A DNA stretch of 64,000 nucleotides from JBCAWW01 sp039024315 (GTDB lineage Bacteria > Bacteroidota > Bacteroidia > J057): the NCBI GenBank assembly GCA_039024315.1, contig JBCCQN010000004.1:1-64000 (forward strand). The letters are read 5' to 3'. This document shows positions 10,240-18,851 of this stretch, piece by piece. The notes beneath the pieces are model-generated. The model was not told where the DNA came from. It saw only the letters and a program-made list of their open reading frames with translations, and made no database searches. Position 1 is the first letter of the stretch. Every line of letters begins with the position of its first letter. The position numbers and the translations under genes were made by a program.

Positions 10240-10962
10240 TTAAACTTTTCTTAAAATATAGTTGGCCCCCGCTTTTTTGAGCTCTTCTTCTGGATGCAGA
10301 GGGGTGAATGCGATATCTAACTGATCGAGTTGATTCTGACTAACTCCAGTCATGTCCCTGTCCTTGATGAGCGATTCTCCCAAGCTATCTTTTGCGGTCG
10401 TAAAGGCGAGAGCTCCGTGGCATACGCTTCCAAATATGATGTCTGTATCATAATAGGCATCGGCAATTTTTTGGCCTAGCGCATCATTACCCATATCATA
10501 AGCCTCTCCCCAGCCGCCGGCAAAAAATACGACATCATAATCCTCAAAGTCTACTTCAAAAACGGGAATCGAATTCTTGACCTTTGCTTGAAAGATTTCA
10601 TCTTCCATGAAGCGTTCATCCTGCTTAGAACGAAGATAACGATTGAACGATTGGGGATCTATCGGGACCTGCCCTCCTTTCATACTGGCTATATGAACCT
10701 CCATATTGCCAAAGTCCTGAAATTCATAATATGGAATGGTCATCTTCGAGGCAAAAACTCCTGTAGAATCACCTTTAGTTTCTCCAGGCTTATTTAATAC
10801 GCCATGACTAGTAGTAACGATCAAAGCTTTTTTGCCTTTAAGATTAAAGGTTTTGCTATCATAGTCTGGGTGTAAACCTCGAGACGCTAAAATGGATGAG
10901 CAATTGGTAAAAGTGCCCATAGCAGCAACGGAAAACATCGCTACGAGCAAGATTTTTTTCAT
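10240..10962 (-). CDS. Exported DJ-1/PfpI-family protein (class I glutamine amidotransferase fold)
   Basis: This 240-residue protein begins with a signal peptide (MKKILLVAMFSVAAMGTFTN, then CSS, a plausible lipobox). The body is the DJ-1/PfpI fold: KKALIVTTSHG at the first strand, an acidic-pocket region around DVVFFAGGWGEAYDMG, and the nucleophile elbow GSVCHGALAF with the conserved Cys followed by His. Family members include glyoxalase III/deglycase enzymes, chaperones and peptidases; which applies cannot be told from the sequence. A signal sequence is unusual for the family but recurs in Bacteroidota. The neighbouring Crp/Fnr gene may once have regulated it; that is inference from position only. 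Confidence 0.8.
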   Translation of the reverse strand: MKKILLVAMFSVAAMGTFTNCSSILASRGLHPDYDSKTFNLKGKKALIVTTSHGVLNKPGETKGDSTGVFASKMTIPYYEFQDFGNMEVHIASMKGGQVPIDPQSFNRYLRSKQDERFMEDEIFQAKVKNSIPVFEVDFEDYDVVFFAGGWGEAYDMGNDALGQKIADAYYDTDIIFGSVCHGALAFTTAKDSLGESLIKDRDMTGVSQNQLDQLDIAFTPLHPEEELKKAGANYILRKV

Positions 10963-11146
10963 GAAAATTGATTTAAAAAAATGATTTGACCTCTTTTCTT
11001 AATGCAGTAGGCGGAGAATAGTCAAAGCCTAGGAAGTACAAACAACTTGATTTGAACGCTTTAATTATTGTGCTCCTTTTTCAAGGTCCAAGATAGACCA
11101 AATCCTAACGAGAGGGAATTAACATAGGATAATAAATAGTGCTAGA

Positions 11147-11530
11147 TTACCTTTTTTTTGAGGCAATTCGCGTTCTAATTCTACTTAAAGAGACAGGGGT
11201 TATACCCAATACATTGGCGATATATTTATCGGGAGCTCGGTCAATCACATTAGGATAGTCTTTTACATACTTTTTATAGCGTTCTTCTGGAGAAAGAAAC
11301 ACAAAGGATTCTATTCGCTGAAAGGCTCGCTTCATGATTCTTTTACTGAGATACTTTCTATTGAACTCTGATAAACTTGGATTTTGAGAGACAAGCTCTT
11401 GAAAAGACTCATAGTCTACGACATATACTTTAGTCCGTTCTAGTGCCTGAAAAGACAAATGAGAGGGTTCATCAAATAATATGGAGTGGACATTACCAAA
11501 AATTTGATGTTCTGGAAATAATTGAAAAGT
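11147..11530 (-). pseudogene. Crp/Fnr-family regulator, 3' part (split by an IS)
   Basis: This is the downstream part of a Crp/Fnr-type transcription factor cut by the IS1-family element at 11531-13704. Reading from the insertion, the frame gives QLFPEHQIFGNVHSILF, then the dimerisation helix and a degenerate C-terminal helix-turn-helix (DKYIANVLGITPVSLSRIR). Its other part is at 13705-13874. Removing the IS and one copy of the 8-bp duplication (tgaaaagt) restores an uninterrupted 181-codon frame with the junction EELTFQ-LFPEHQ, so the gene was intact before the insertion. A short internal TTG start (11458) could still make a truncated protein without the ligand domain. Confidence 0.9.
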
Positions 11531-11604
11531 GGTAGTGTACGAAAAGTAAGGATGGTAATTTTAGATGATTTGTAAAAGTGGGCAATAAGGGCTTCTATGA
11601 TAGA

Positions 11605-12300
11605 ATGCGAACTCAATCATGCCCTCACTGCCACTCCACTAAGGTAGTCAAAAACGGCTTGACCTACTATGGTAAGCAAAATCACCGTTGCAAAAATTGC
11701 AAACGCCAATTTGTCCAACGCGCTGCCTCTGATCCGCTCGATCTTGAGCAGACAGTCAAGCGACTCTTGCTGGAGCGGATCTCTTTACGCGGAATTTGCC
11801 GCGTCGTAGGGAAGAAGATGGGATGGCTTATGCATTTCCTAGAAAAGCTCTATGCCCAGTTACCTCCTGCCCTACCGATGGTCTTGATCGAAGAACCGGA
11901 AGTATCCCTCTGGAAAGTAGAAGCAGACGAAATGTGGTCATTTGTACACAACAAAGGGAATAAACAGTGGATTTGGCTGGCCATGGAGCGCAATACACGT
12001 CAAATTGTGGGCTTCTGGGTGGGGCCTCGATCTGAAGAAGGTGCATGGGGATTATGGTATAGTATCCCTGAAAAGATTCGGAATCAGGCCCATTTTCATA
12101 CCGATGATTGGGATGCTTATGGCAAAGTATTACCTCCGAAACGGCATACAATCTCTTCTGTCAAAGCAAAAACCAATCATATCGAACGTTTCAATAATAC
12201 CTTGAGGCACCGATGTTCAAGGTTGGTGAGGAAAAATCTTGCCTTCTCCAAGAAATTGGAAAATCATATCGATGCCATCGCCTTTTTCATCTCTTTTTAG
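11605..12300 (+). CDS. IS1-family transposase, C-terminus cut short by a nested IS
   Basis: The protein joins the two IS1 parts in one frame. The N-terminus is an InsA-like zinc ribbon (SCPHCHSTKVVKNG and HRCKNCKRQF, two CxxC pairs) followed by a helix-turn-helix. The rest is an InsB-like DDE nuclease with ADEMWSFV (first Asp), HTDDWDAY (second Asp) and NHIERFNNTLR (Glu with the basic patch). I take ATG 11605 (MRTQSC); a GTG at 11578 is in frame. The stop TAG at 12298-12300 uses the first base of the inserted ISKra4 element. Joining across that element gives nine further codons (YNLSKIASL) before a natural TAA, so the current protein has lost nine residues. The catalytic residues are all present, so activity is possible. 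Confidence 0.93.
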   Translation: MRTQSCPHCHSTKVVKNGLTYYGKQNHRCKNCKRQFVQRAASDPLDLEQTVKRLLLERISLRGICRVVGKKMGWLMHFLEKLYAQLPPALPMVLIEEPEVSLWKVEADEMWSFVHNKGNKQWIWLAMERNTRQIVGFWVGPRSEEGAWGLWYSIPEKIRNQAHFHTDDWDAYGKVLPPKRHTISSVKAKTNHIERFNNTLRHRCSRLVRKNLAFSKKLENHIDAIAFFISF

Positions 12301-12324
12301 GGTGTGGCTCCATTCTGATGTAGG

Positions 12325-13368
12325 TTAAAATCCATATCGATCAACCTTTTTCCAAAATTGGTTCCATCGGTCTTCGGTAAGTATCAAGCCTCTTATCATC
12401 AAAATCTGATCGACAGTTTGGCGGGTCCATCGACTCCCAGACTTACTAAGTCTCTGTTTCACAAGGGTTTTACAAGCCGCTTCTACTACCCCAGATCCAA
12501 TAGGGAGTTTCTGTTTTTGATATTGACGATAGTTCATCTTTCCTATATGATTCGAAAAATAAGTAATGGCTCTGCTAACAGGGTCAAGTTTATCCTCGGT
12601 AAAATGGGCTGGACCATTTTGCTTCATTTCGCTCAAGATTTGTTGGGCCCCACTCGGCTCATGTTTCAAGGCCGAGCAGTTTTGGGTGGTCCATTTTTTT
12701 CGTTCATCGGGGTCCTGATAGACGACTTTGGCATAGTCTCCTAGGTAGGAAGCGGCGTGATAGAAATCCAGAATCTGGGTATGAGTGTACTGTTGCAAAA
12801 ACCGCCAGTTTCCTTTTTCACCATCGGCAATCCCCACATATTCGGCCTCGGGATATTGGTTTTTTACCCGTTCTATCTCCATCTGAAAAACCGATTCAAA
12901 ACTACTGCGCCCATGCTCGGGAGAGCAGCCCGTATAAATGGTATGGAGACGATTACCCTGCTGATCATACAAGCTAATGGTTCCAGCCATCGCTTCTTTG
13001 TAGCCCTCTCCTTTAATCGGAACAGTCGTCCCATCTCGACTAATGCCAATGGTGAATACCTCTGCTCCTAAAGGAGGAATCTCATACGTCCATTTCTTCT
13101 CCTTCTCGATCATTTCCTGGCCTAATCGGTCCATCTGGCCTTGGATGAGCTTTTTACTCACGTTAATACCGTGATGCTGAGCGAAATCCTGCTGCACACT
13201 TTTACCCGATAACTGCCCATATTTCCAAGTAAGCATCTTGGTAAATCGAGGAGTAGCCTTACCCAGTATCCGCGCTTTTTCTTCCAAGGGAACATAGGTC
13301 TTGCCACCTCTATTGCCCTGATATACATGACGACTTACTTCCCCTGATCCGTAAGGGGTTTGGTACTT
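12325..13368 (-). CDS. ISKra4-family transposase, main frame (ORFB)
   Basis: The frame encodes the catalytic part of an ISKra4-type transposase: PLEEKARILGKATPRFTKML near the start, the DDE-type strands FTIGISRDGTTVPIKG and EYVGIADGEKGNWRFL, and the closing IGSGVVEAACKTLVKQRL block with SGSRWT. A start codon inside the frame (TTG 13287) would leave out the conserved upstream block YGSGEVSRHVYQGN...GGKTYVP, which lies in the same frame back to 13365. The natural product is therefore probably an ORFA-ORFB fusion of about 420 residues made by -1 slippage on the run of eight A (minus strand, 13374-13367). Confidence 0.88.
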   Translation of the reverse strand, partial: KYQTPYGSGEVSRHVYQGNRGGKTYVPLEEKARILGKATPRFTKMLTWKYGQLSGKSVQQDFAQHHGINVSKKLIQGQMDRLGQEMIEKEKKWTYEIPPLGAEVFTIGISRDGTTVPIKGEGYKEAMAGTISLYDQQGNRLHTIYTGCSPEHGRSSFESVFQMEIERVKNQYPEAEYVGIADGEKGNWRFLQQYTHTQILDFYHAASYLGDYAKVVYQDPDERKKWTTQNCSALKHEPSGAQQILSEMKQNGPAHFTEDKLDPVSRAITYFSNHIGKMNYRQYQKQKLPIGSGVVEAACKTLVKQRLSKSGSRWTRQTVDQILMIRGLILTEDRWNQFWKKVDRYGF

Positions 13369-13586
13369 TTTTTTACTGCCCCCTTACTACTCATTGACTT
13401 ACCCTTTATCTGAAGCGCTTCGCCTTGGGTGTCAAATTTCGCCAAGGCCGCTAAGGTTGCCTTCAATCCGATTTCATTGACCCTCTCTTGGATATACTCT
13501 TCTATCTCAAGCATACTTCCCTCGAATTTCAAATTGATGCTTAGGGTATAGCTACCATCGGACTCTTTTTGGATTTTGCTTGACAT
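13335..13586 (-). CDS. ISKra4-family transposase, upstream frame (ORFA)
   Basis: An 83-residue frame starting at ATG 13586 (MSSKIQKESDG). It overlaps the transposase frame by about 30 bases. Near its end the codons GTA AAA AAA AGT form a slippery A-run; a -1 slip leads into YQTPYGSGEV of the main frame, which matches the pattern expected of the family's N-terminal region. Without the slip translation ends at TAA 13337-13335. It is thus best seen as the N-terminal part of the transposase. Confidence 0.75.
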   Translation of the reverse strand: MSSKIQKESDGSYTLSINLKFEGSMLEIEEYIQERVNEIGLKATLAALAKFDTQGEALQIKGKSMSSKGAVKKSTKPLTDQGK

Positions 13587-13704
13587 CGTGTTGCTAAGGA
13601 TTAAACGTGATCACACTAAAATAATATTTTCATACATCAAAATGGAGCCACACCCTCTTTTTACAATCTTTCAAAAATTGCATCCTTATAATTCGTACAC
13701 TACC

Positions 13705-13874
13705 TGAAAAGTTAATTCTTCAGACTTTTCATTGGTACTAAAACTTCGGATCAGGCCTTTCCGAATAAAAAAGACTTCCTTTTTGGTGGAGCCAATGGGA
13801 ATAATGATTTCTCCTTTTGCTATTGATTTGACGGAAACATGTCTGAACAATAGTAATAAGATTCTTATGTTCAT
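13705..13874 (-). pseudogene. Crp/Fnr-family regulator, 5' part (split by an IS)
   Basis: This is the start of the interrupted regulator. ATG 13874 gives MNIRILLLLFRHVSVKSIAK, followed by the cyclic-nucleotide-binding-like strands IPIGSTKKEVFFIRKGLIRSF, in which the FIrkGliR motif is typical of Crp/Fnr sensors in Bacteroidota. After EELTFQ the frame enters the IS1-family right end and stops at 13686. The rest of the gene is at 11147-11530. The reconstructed length of 181 residues is a little short of the usual 190-200. Confidence 0.88.
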
Positions 13875-13941
13875 AACTCTTAGAATCTTGGGGGAACTAT
13901 TTTTTAACGCAAATGAAATGATCCCCTAACTCAGTTTATGC

Positions 13942-14088
13942 TCATTCAGCCTCAATTTTAAAATGATAAGTAAGGTTACCTGTACTAATATTTAGAGCTG
14001 CTGCTATTTGATTGGGCGATATGGAAGAAGTGCCTCTTTTATTGAACAAGTCAACCGCTTTATTGAGCATCTCTTCTTTTAATTTCAT
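13942..14088 (-). pseudogene. Truncated TetR/AcrR-type regulator (N-terminal HTH only)
   Basis: The 48-codon frame starting at ATG 14088 reads MKLKEEMLNKAVDLFNKRG, then SISPNQIAAALNISTGNLTYHF, which is a TetR-type helix-turn-helix (helix 2-3 with the closing xxYHF). It stops at TGA 13942-13944 just after the HTH, only 67 bases before the Crp/Fnr start, so the ligand-binding domain is missing. It is either a decayed gene or a deliberately short DNA-binding protein; decay is more likely next to another broken regulator. Confidence 0.6.
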
Positions 14089-14386
14089 ATCAAAGATTAG
14101 TCTTAGATACTAAAAAATAAAATCTAGCATCAGAGTACTAACATAAGCATTCTTTGGAATACTCCTATGGCTTTCCCATTTGAAAAAGAGGATTAGATCT
14201 AGTTATTGATTGTGAGAATTATTCAATAAGAAAAGGTTTTAGACGAAATGGTCGAATATAGATCACTAAAGGCAGGGAGGCGTCTTTGGTTTGAGACAAA
14301 CAAACACATATGGGCAAAACGTTGGCCCGCCGAGCAAATCATTACCTCTTAGTGAAAAACATCCGAGAGACTTTTGTTTCACAGGT

Positions 14387-16285
14387 TCAATTCCTTCCTA
14401 ATTGAGTGGGCCTAAAAGGCTTTTTTTCTAAAAGATCGTCAAACAAGCCTACCGATAGGTGCTCTCCACCATAGTATTCAAAGTATTCTATCCGAATGTG
14501 ATGCAGCCCTCCTTCAAGAGGAATCTCTCCAAAGCGATCCCGAGGTCCATGGTTACCGCTATTGTCTACCACCTGCCTGCCATCAATAAAAAGCACAGAG
14601 CCATCGTCTGAATTGGTAAAGAATTTATAGGTCTTAGTCTCGGGTACTTCCACAAATCCTTCAATGACTCCTGCCCAGTGATCCTCTCGTGCTTGGAAGA
14701 TTTTGGCACTGATTGTGGTTGTAAACCCTGTCCTTATAGGTTCTAATTCATCGAAATTAGGCATTTCTGCCCAACTCCCCTCATAATAAGAAAAATTGAG
14801 TCCAGGTTTCAATTGACCAGGATTTTGGGGTGGTAATGGATCCATCTGTTCAAAGTATCGACTTACCACTCTGCTAGCTTGTCCATTGGCGTTATAGACT
14901 CTGGCGTTCAGCGAAGCTGACTCCGTGAGGACCAAAGGCTGGGTATATACTTGAGACTGAAGCGAGGGCTCACTGCTATCAAGGGTGTAATAGATTTTGT
15001 CCGATGGATAGAGTGCTTCCATCCTGATGGTCGTCTGGTCCTGAAAAATCTGCTTATCGAAGAAAATGTGAGGCGCTGGTGGCCGGATCATTTCGGCGCG
15101 CTTCAGGCGATCAGGTGATTTTTCCATTTCAAATGAATCGAAAACGCGGCCTTCATGGTCAATCGCTTTGAAAACCATGGTCTTATCAAAGATTGCGAAG
15201 GTGCAATAATGATGTACCAGCTGCATCTCAAGCGAAAACCAGCTCCTAGTTGGCGCAAATCCCTCTAAGCCCCCTCCTGCTCCACCTGAGTTGATATAGA
15301 TAACCCCTTCTTGCTGGTTGACCAAATCTTTGAAGATCGGCCAAGTTCGCTCGTAAACATGGGTGTGCCCAAAAAGGCAAAAATCAACCCCATAGGTTTC
15401 ATATAGTGGCACCAGATTCCTTGCATGCGTCCCATATGAAGACTCCCCCTTGTAAGTATCACCATGGTCATTTTCTTCAGATGAATAGGGCGGATGATGG
15501 TGGATGACAAATTTCCAGGTTGCGGTAGATTTGGCGAGTTCCCACTCTAGCCAATCATATTGCTCAGAACCTTCTCCCACCTCCTTATTAGTATCGATCA
15601 TAAAAAACTGGGCGTTGCCATAGCGAAAAGTATAGTAATACTCCGGCTCGGGATTGACCATATAATCATAGTACAATTGAGCATCCTGCTCATGATTGCC
15701 GAGGACGGTGTACATCGGAAAACGGCTCATCACGGCATGACCATTGGGGAAAAAATGTTGGGTCCAATCGGTCTTTTTGGTGCCGATATCTACTAAGTCT
15801 CCAGCGTGGACTACAAAGCTCGGCCTATCTTGCCAAACCAATTTGGCGATTTTACCCCAAGCCCAGGGAGTTCGGGAATTGTATTGGGTATCTCCAATCA
15901 GGGCAAACATATAAGCACTGGAATCTTTGACGGCAGTGCGAAAGGTGTACACAGGGCTGACCAATTCCTGACCATCGGCAAAAGTGGAGCGAACCCGCCA
16001 AAAGTACTGGGTTTGTACTTTCAGATTTTCCAGTTGCACTTCGTGCAACAATCGGTCTCCCGGCACTTCTACGGATTCTGTTAAGGTTAAATCCGTAGCA
16101 CTGAGGCGCGCCTCTCCATATTCAACTTTGGTACTCGCCCCAGAGGAGGTTTCCCATAGCACATACATAGAGGTTTGGGTGCCATACTGGAGATAAGGTT
16201 TCACCAAAAAGGTTCCGGTCTCAGCCCTTTGGCCAAGCACGGTCAATGGAAGGAGGAAAAAGAGAATGATAAACTTTGTTTTCAT
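14387..16285 (-). CDS. Secreted purple-acid-phosphatase-like metallophosphoesterase with PA14 domain
   Basis: This 632-residue protein starts with a signal peptide (cleavage near residue 18). Residues about 20-115 are a fibronectin-III-like N-terminal domain as in purple acid phosphatases (YGTQTSMYVLWET). The calcineurin-like core carries all metal ligands: IGDTQYN (about 130), HAGDLVDIG (about 160), LGNHEQD (about 197), HHHPPYS (about 262) and FGHTHVYERTWP (about 306). Residues about 410-480 form a chitobiase/beta-hexosaminidase C-terminal-type domain (YTLDSSEPS). Residues about 505-625 form a PA14 carbohydrate-binding domain (DDGSVLFIDG). It probably releases phosphate from organic phosphates on or near glycans outside the inner membrane. 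No T9SS tail is seen. It stands alone, upstream of a regulator graveyard. Confidence 0.88.
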   Translation of the reverse strand: MKTKFIILFFLLPLTVLGQRAETGTFLVKPYLQYGTQTSMYVLWETSSGASTKVEYGEARLSATDLTLTESVEVPGDRLLHEVQLENLKVQTQYFWRVRSTFADGQELVSPVYTFRTAVKDSSAYMFALIGDTQYNSRTPWAWGKIAKLVWQDRPSFVVHAGDLVDIGTKKTDWTQHFFPNGHAVMSRFPMYTVLGNHEQDAQLYYDYMVNPEPEYYYTFRYGNAQFFMIDTNKEVGEGSEQYDWLEWELAKSTATWKFVIHHHPPYSSEENDHGDTYKGESSYGTHARNLVPLYETYGVDFCLFGHTHVYERTWPIFKDLVNQQEGVIYINSGGAGGGLEGFAPTRSWFSLEMQLVHHYCTFAIFDKTMVFKAIDHEGRVFDSFEMEKSPDRLKRAEMIRPPAPHIFFDKQIFQDQTTIRMEALYPSDKIYYTLDSSEPSLQSQVYTQPLVLTESASLNARVYNANGQASRVVSRYFEQMDPLPPQNPGQLKPGLNFSYYEGSWAEMPNFDELEPIRTGFTTTISAKIFQAREDHWAGVIEGFVEVPETKTYKFFTNSDDGSVLFIDGRQVVDNSGNHGPRDRFGEIPLEGGLHHIRIEYFEYYGGEHLSVGLFDDLLEKKPFRPTQLGRN

Positions 16286-16424
16286 CTGATCAAGAGGTTA
16301 GAGCTTAGTGTTCAGAGCAGAAACAACACAATTCAGCGAGCAAATACCAGCTTGTAACCGAGACTTAATACGTTGATAAAATGTGAAGGTGGCGGGGTGA
16401 GACATTTACCACCATGGTTTCAAA

Positions 16425-16468
16425 TTAAAAGCGCGAGAAGCTAGTGGGGATACTAGCTCCTCGCTCGC
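16425..16468 (-). terminator. Strong stem-loop terminator of the cytolysin-like gene
   Basis: The arms around gcgagaagctagt and actagctcctcgctcgc pair over about 15 bp with few mismatches; on the minus strand the stem is followed by ttttaattt. It lies just past the stop codon at 16488. Confidence 0.75.
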
Positions 16469-16487
16469 AATTTGATATTTTGAATCC

Positions 16488-18851
16488 CTAATCCCTTCCT
16501 AGTCCGATATGAATAGAAGCGCTCCCGCCAGGCTTGAGCCAGACCAAATCCTGATTTCGGTCGCCGTTTAGGTCGAGCAATATAGGGACATATTGACTCC
16601 AGGTTTCTTCTGCTGGATGCTGCATTTCTGCTACCTCAAAGTCAAACCGTCCGTCGGTATTGCCGAGGCCAGTGATGATGCGATTGTTGCTCGATCCATC
16701 AGATTCATCCACCCAGACCAAGTCGTCGATGCCATCACCATTGACATCTCCAATTAGGAGTTCAAAGTCGTTCCAATTCACATCTTCCCGAACTAGATCC
16801 TGAGCGTCCCCAAAGATGTACTCTTCACTTGAGGTAGCTACATCCACGTAAATCGTTAACTGATCCTCTGTACTGGGATTCGTAAAGTATTGTAACAAAT
16901 CAGTTTTCGTATCGCTATTCCCATTAAGAACGCGAGAGTTGAAGCTTGCCCACCAGAATCCATCCTTTGTAAAAGGAGCACTTCTGGTCAGTTCGTCGCT
17001 GCCGGGACTCCTGGTGGCAAAATAGACCCGCTTGGTCCCCGTTTCCAGTGATACCCATATCAAGTCATCTCCCCCTCCATTGACATTGCCTACTGAAACC
17101 TCATAATTTCCCCAGGCGCCTTGTTGACTATAAAGGCCGACCCACTCGTATTGGCCAGGGCTGGCGACCAGCTCGGTTGACCATACAGTGTTATTTTTTC
17201 CTGTGGCCAAACGGTTAAAGATCAATTCATCTTTTCCGTTATTGTCGGTATCAGCGACAACCGCATCGTAGTCTTCCCAACCACCTCCTTGCCTGTAGTT
17301 CTCGTTTAGGAAATCCCAGCTCGTCCCGCCTTGGCTCAAGGCCATAAGGGAGCGATTCCCCGCATTGTCTACGGATGTCCAGGCAAGATCATCTAGCCCA
17401 TCGCCATCAAAATCACCAATGTGGGTAGTAAATTGGCTCCAGGATTCATTGTCTGGATGTGAGACTGCGGCCTGAAAATCAAGTTGCCCGGAGGAGTTTC
17501 CTAAGCCAATCTTGACGACATTGCTACTGCCAAGATGGTTGAGAGCCACATCCTCGAGACCATCTCCATTGAAGTCTCCCTTATAGATTTTGACAGGTGT
17601 GGGAAGATCAGCAAAACTCTCCACCTGCTCGGACTGGAATTCAAATGGGCCAGGAGAAGCCGCGGGCAGGAGTTCACATTCCTTGCGTTCAAAGATCGAA
17701 GAAAACTCTAAGTAGGCGGGTTCATTGGTCAGATATCGCATATCATAGGCGATGGGCACACCGGGATTGCTGAGGCCCCATTCGGCTCCCGCCTGGATCA
17801 CTTCTTTGACGGCATCAAAGCTAGGAGCGTCCTTCAAGGCAATACCCGCTCCTCCCCCACGGACGACATAGGTCACCTTAGAATTGTCGAGCACTTCGCC
17901 ATAGGAAAGCCCCGATTCCGCGTTTATCTCCGCCGGGCCGGCACCGCGATAGGCAGCCTCCAAACTGGCCACAAGATCGCTCGTACTATAGTTGCTCTCT
18001 GCGAGAAAGAAGATCTGACGGCCGTAATGTACCGTTTTGACATATAAGGGAGGATTCCCGGCCGATATTTGATCGCTGTCTTGCAAGCGAGTTCTTTGAT
18101 CTCGCTGAAACAAAGCGTATTCATCTTCTGGATTGGGGATGGAGATGGAATAGAATTTTTGGTTGAACTGCAGCATCACTCGGCTGCTTTGGGTCGCATT
18201 GCTGGTGTACAAATTGGCGGTTACGTCCGCCAGGGGGAAACCGATCCCCAAGCCCGCGTGAAACTGAAATTCTTCCTGGCTAAAGGCTTGTTCTACGACA
18301 TAGGAGAATTCTGCGGCGGTGCCCGCTACGGTACCTGAGATATCATTGAGCAGATCGTTGATCCCCTCTTTGACATCGACCTCAGATAGGGAAGGTACCT
18401 CAGCTGTGACGTCTTGGCCGCCAGATAAGCCGTCCACAATCAAGGTGTTCGGTGCCGTTTCGATATCCACCGAGATAAATTCACCTTCGGCTAACCTTCC
18501 ACCCTGAATAATGGCACCCGGATACAGATTAGCCACCCCCAGATCAATTAGTTTGGAGAGGTCACGTACTTGCGAAGCGTCTACTTTTACCGTTTTGCAG
18601 ACCAACTCCCCTCCATCAGGTCCGGGAATAGGGTCCAGCGCTATCGTGTCTTCGATGATGGTGTACGTAACCGGCGTCGGCTCTCCGGTAGGAAAAGATT
18701 CATCGGTGGGGAGGACACCGACCTTGTCTCCTTTACAGCCGATCGCGAGTAAGGAAAAGGTCAGGCCCATAAAAAGTACGGCCAGTATTCTCGTGGCCAA
18801 AGTCATTTGATTCATTCGAGCGTTCATTTTGTTATTGTTTGTAGTTGACAA
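16488..18851 (-). CDS. Lipoprotein with cholesterol-dependent-cytolysin-like pore core and seven FG-GAP repeats
   Basis: A 787-residue protein. The N-terminus has a lipoprotein signal (LLAIGCKG). Residues about 60-410 resemble domains 1-3 of thiol-activated (cholesterol-dependent) cytolysins: VMLQFNQKFYSISI (about 228) matches the family's NFKQIYYTVSV strand, PPLYVKTVHYGRQIFF (about 275) matches the V-x-YGR strand, the glycine pair lies in VTYVVRGGGAG (about 333), and NPGVPIAYDMRYLTN (about 370) matches the end of domain 3. The membrane-recognition domain 4 with its Trp-rich undecapeptide is absent. In its place come seven FG-GAP/VCBS-type calcium-binding repeats (DFNGDGLEDVA, DFDGDGLDDLA, DTDNNGKDEL, NVNGGGDDL, DVNGDGIDDLV and others). 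The product is probably a surface-attached pore-former whose target recognition has been replaced. Family assignment is from motif memory. Confidence 0.82.
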   Translation of the reverse strand: MSTTNNNKMNARMNQMTLATRILAVLFMGLTFSLLAIGCKGDKVGVLPTDESFPTGEPTPVTYTIIEDTIALDPIPGPDGGELVCKTVKVDASQVRDLSKLIDLGVANLYPGAIIQGGRLAEGEFISVDIETAPNTLIVDGLSGGQDVTAEVPSLSEVDVKEGINDLLNDISGTVAGTAAEFSYVVEQAFSQEEFQFHAGLGIGFPLADVTANLYTSNATQSSRVMLQFNQKFYSISIPNPEDEYALFQRDQRTRLQDSDQISAGNPPLYVKTVHYGRQIFFLAESNYSTSDLVASLEAAYRGAGPAEINAESGLSYGEVLDNSKVTYVVRGGGAGIALKDAPSFDAVKEVIQAGAEWGLSNPGVPIAYDMRYLTNEPAYLEFSSIFERKECELLPAASPGPFEFQSEQVESFADLPTPVKIYKGDFNGDGLEDVALNHLGSSNVVKIGLGNSSGQLDFQAAVSHPDNESWSQFTTHIGDFDGDGLDDLAWTSVDNAGNRSLMALSQGGTSWDFLNENYRQGGGWEDYDAVVADTDNNGKDELIFNRLATGKNNTVWSTELVASPGQYEWVGLYSQQGAWGNYEVSVGNVNGGGDDLIWVSLETGTKRVYFATRSPGSDELTRSAPFTKDGFWWASFNSRVLNGNSDTKTDLLQYFTNPSTEDQLTIYVDVATSSEEYIFGDAQDLVREDVNWNDFELLIGDVNGDGIDDLVWVDESDGSSNNRIITGLGNTDGRFDFEVAEMQHPAEETWSQYVPILLDLNGDRNQDLVWLKPGGSASIHIGLGRD

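Larger units (their letters stand above)
12300..13655. mobile_element. ISKra4-family insertion sequence nested in the IS1-family element
   Basis: The ends gggtgtggctccatt (12300-12314) and aatggagccacaccc (13641-13655) are inverted repeats, and the match continues to 21 bp with one mismatch. The 8-bp sequence tcttttta occurs at 12292-12299 and 13656-13663 as target duplication. The 1,356-bp element carries two overlapping frames on the minus strand linked by an A8 slippery run. Confidence 0.95.
11531..13704. mobile_element. IS1-family insertion sequence, carrying a nested ISKra4-family element
   Basis: The left end ggtagtgtacgaa and right end ttcgtacactacc are perfect 13-bp inverted repeats that extend to about 24 bp with three mismatches (taaggatg is shared further in). 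The element is flanked by the direct repeat tgaaaagt at 11523-11530 and 13705-13712, an 8-bp target duplication. The size is 2,174 bp now; subtracting the nested element (1,356 bp) and its 8-bp duplication leaves 810 bp, normal for IS1-family elements. The target was a Crp/Fnr gene. Confidence 0.95.

Noticed and set aside
12358..13071. Plus-strand frames of 128 and 104 codons inside the ISKra4-type element
   Set aside because: They lie antisense to the transposase, which has clear family motifs.
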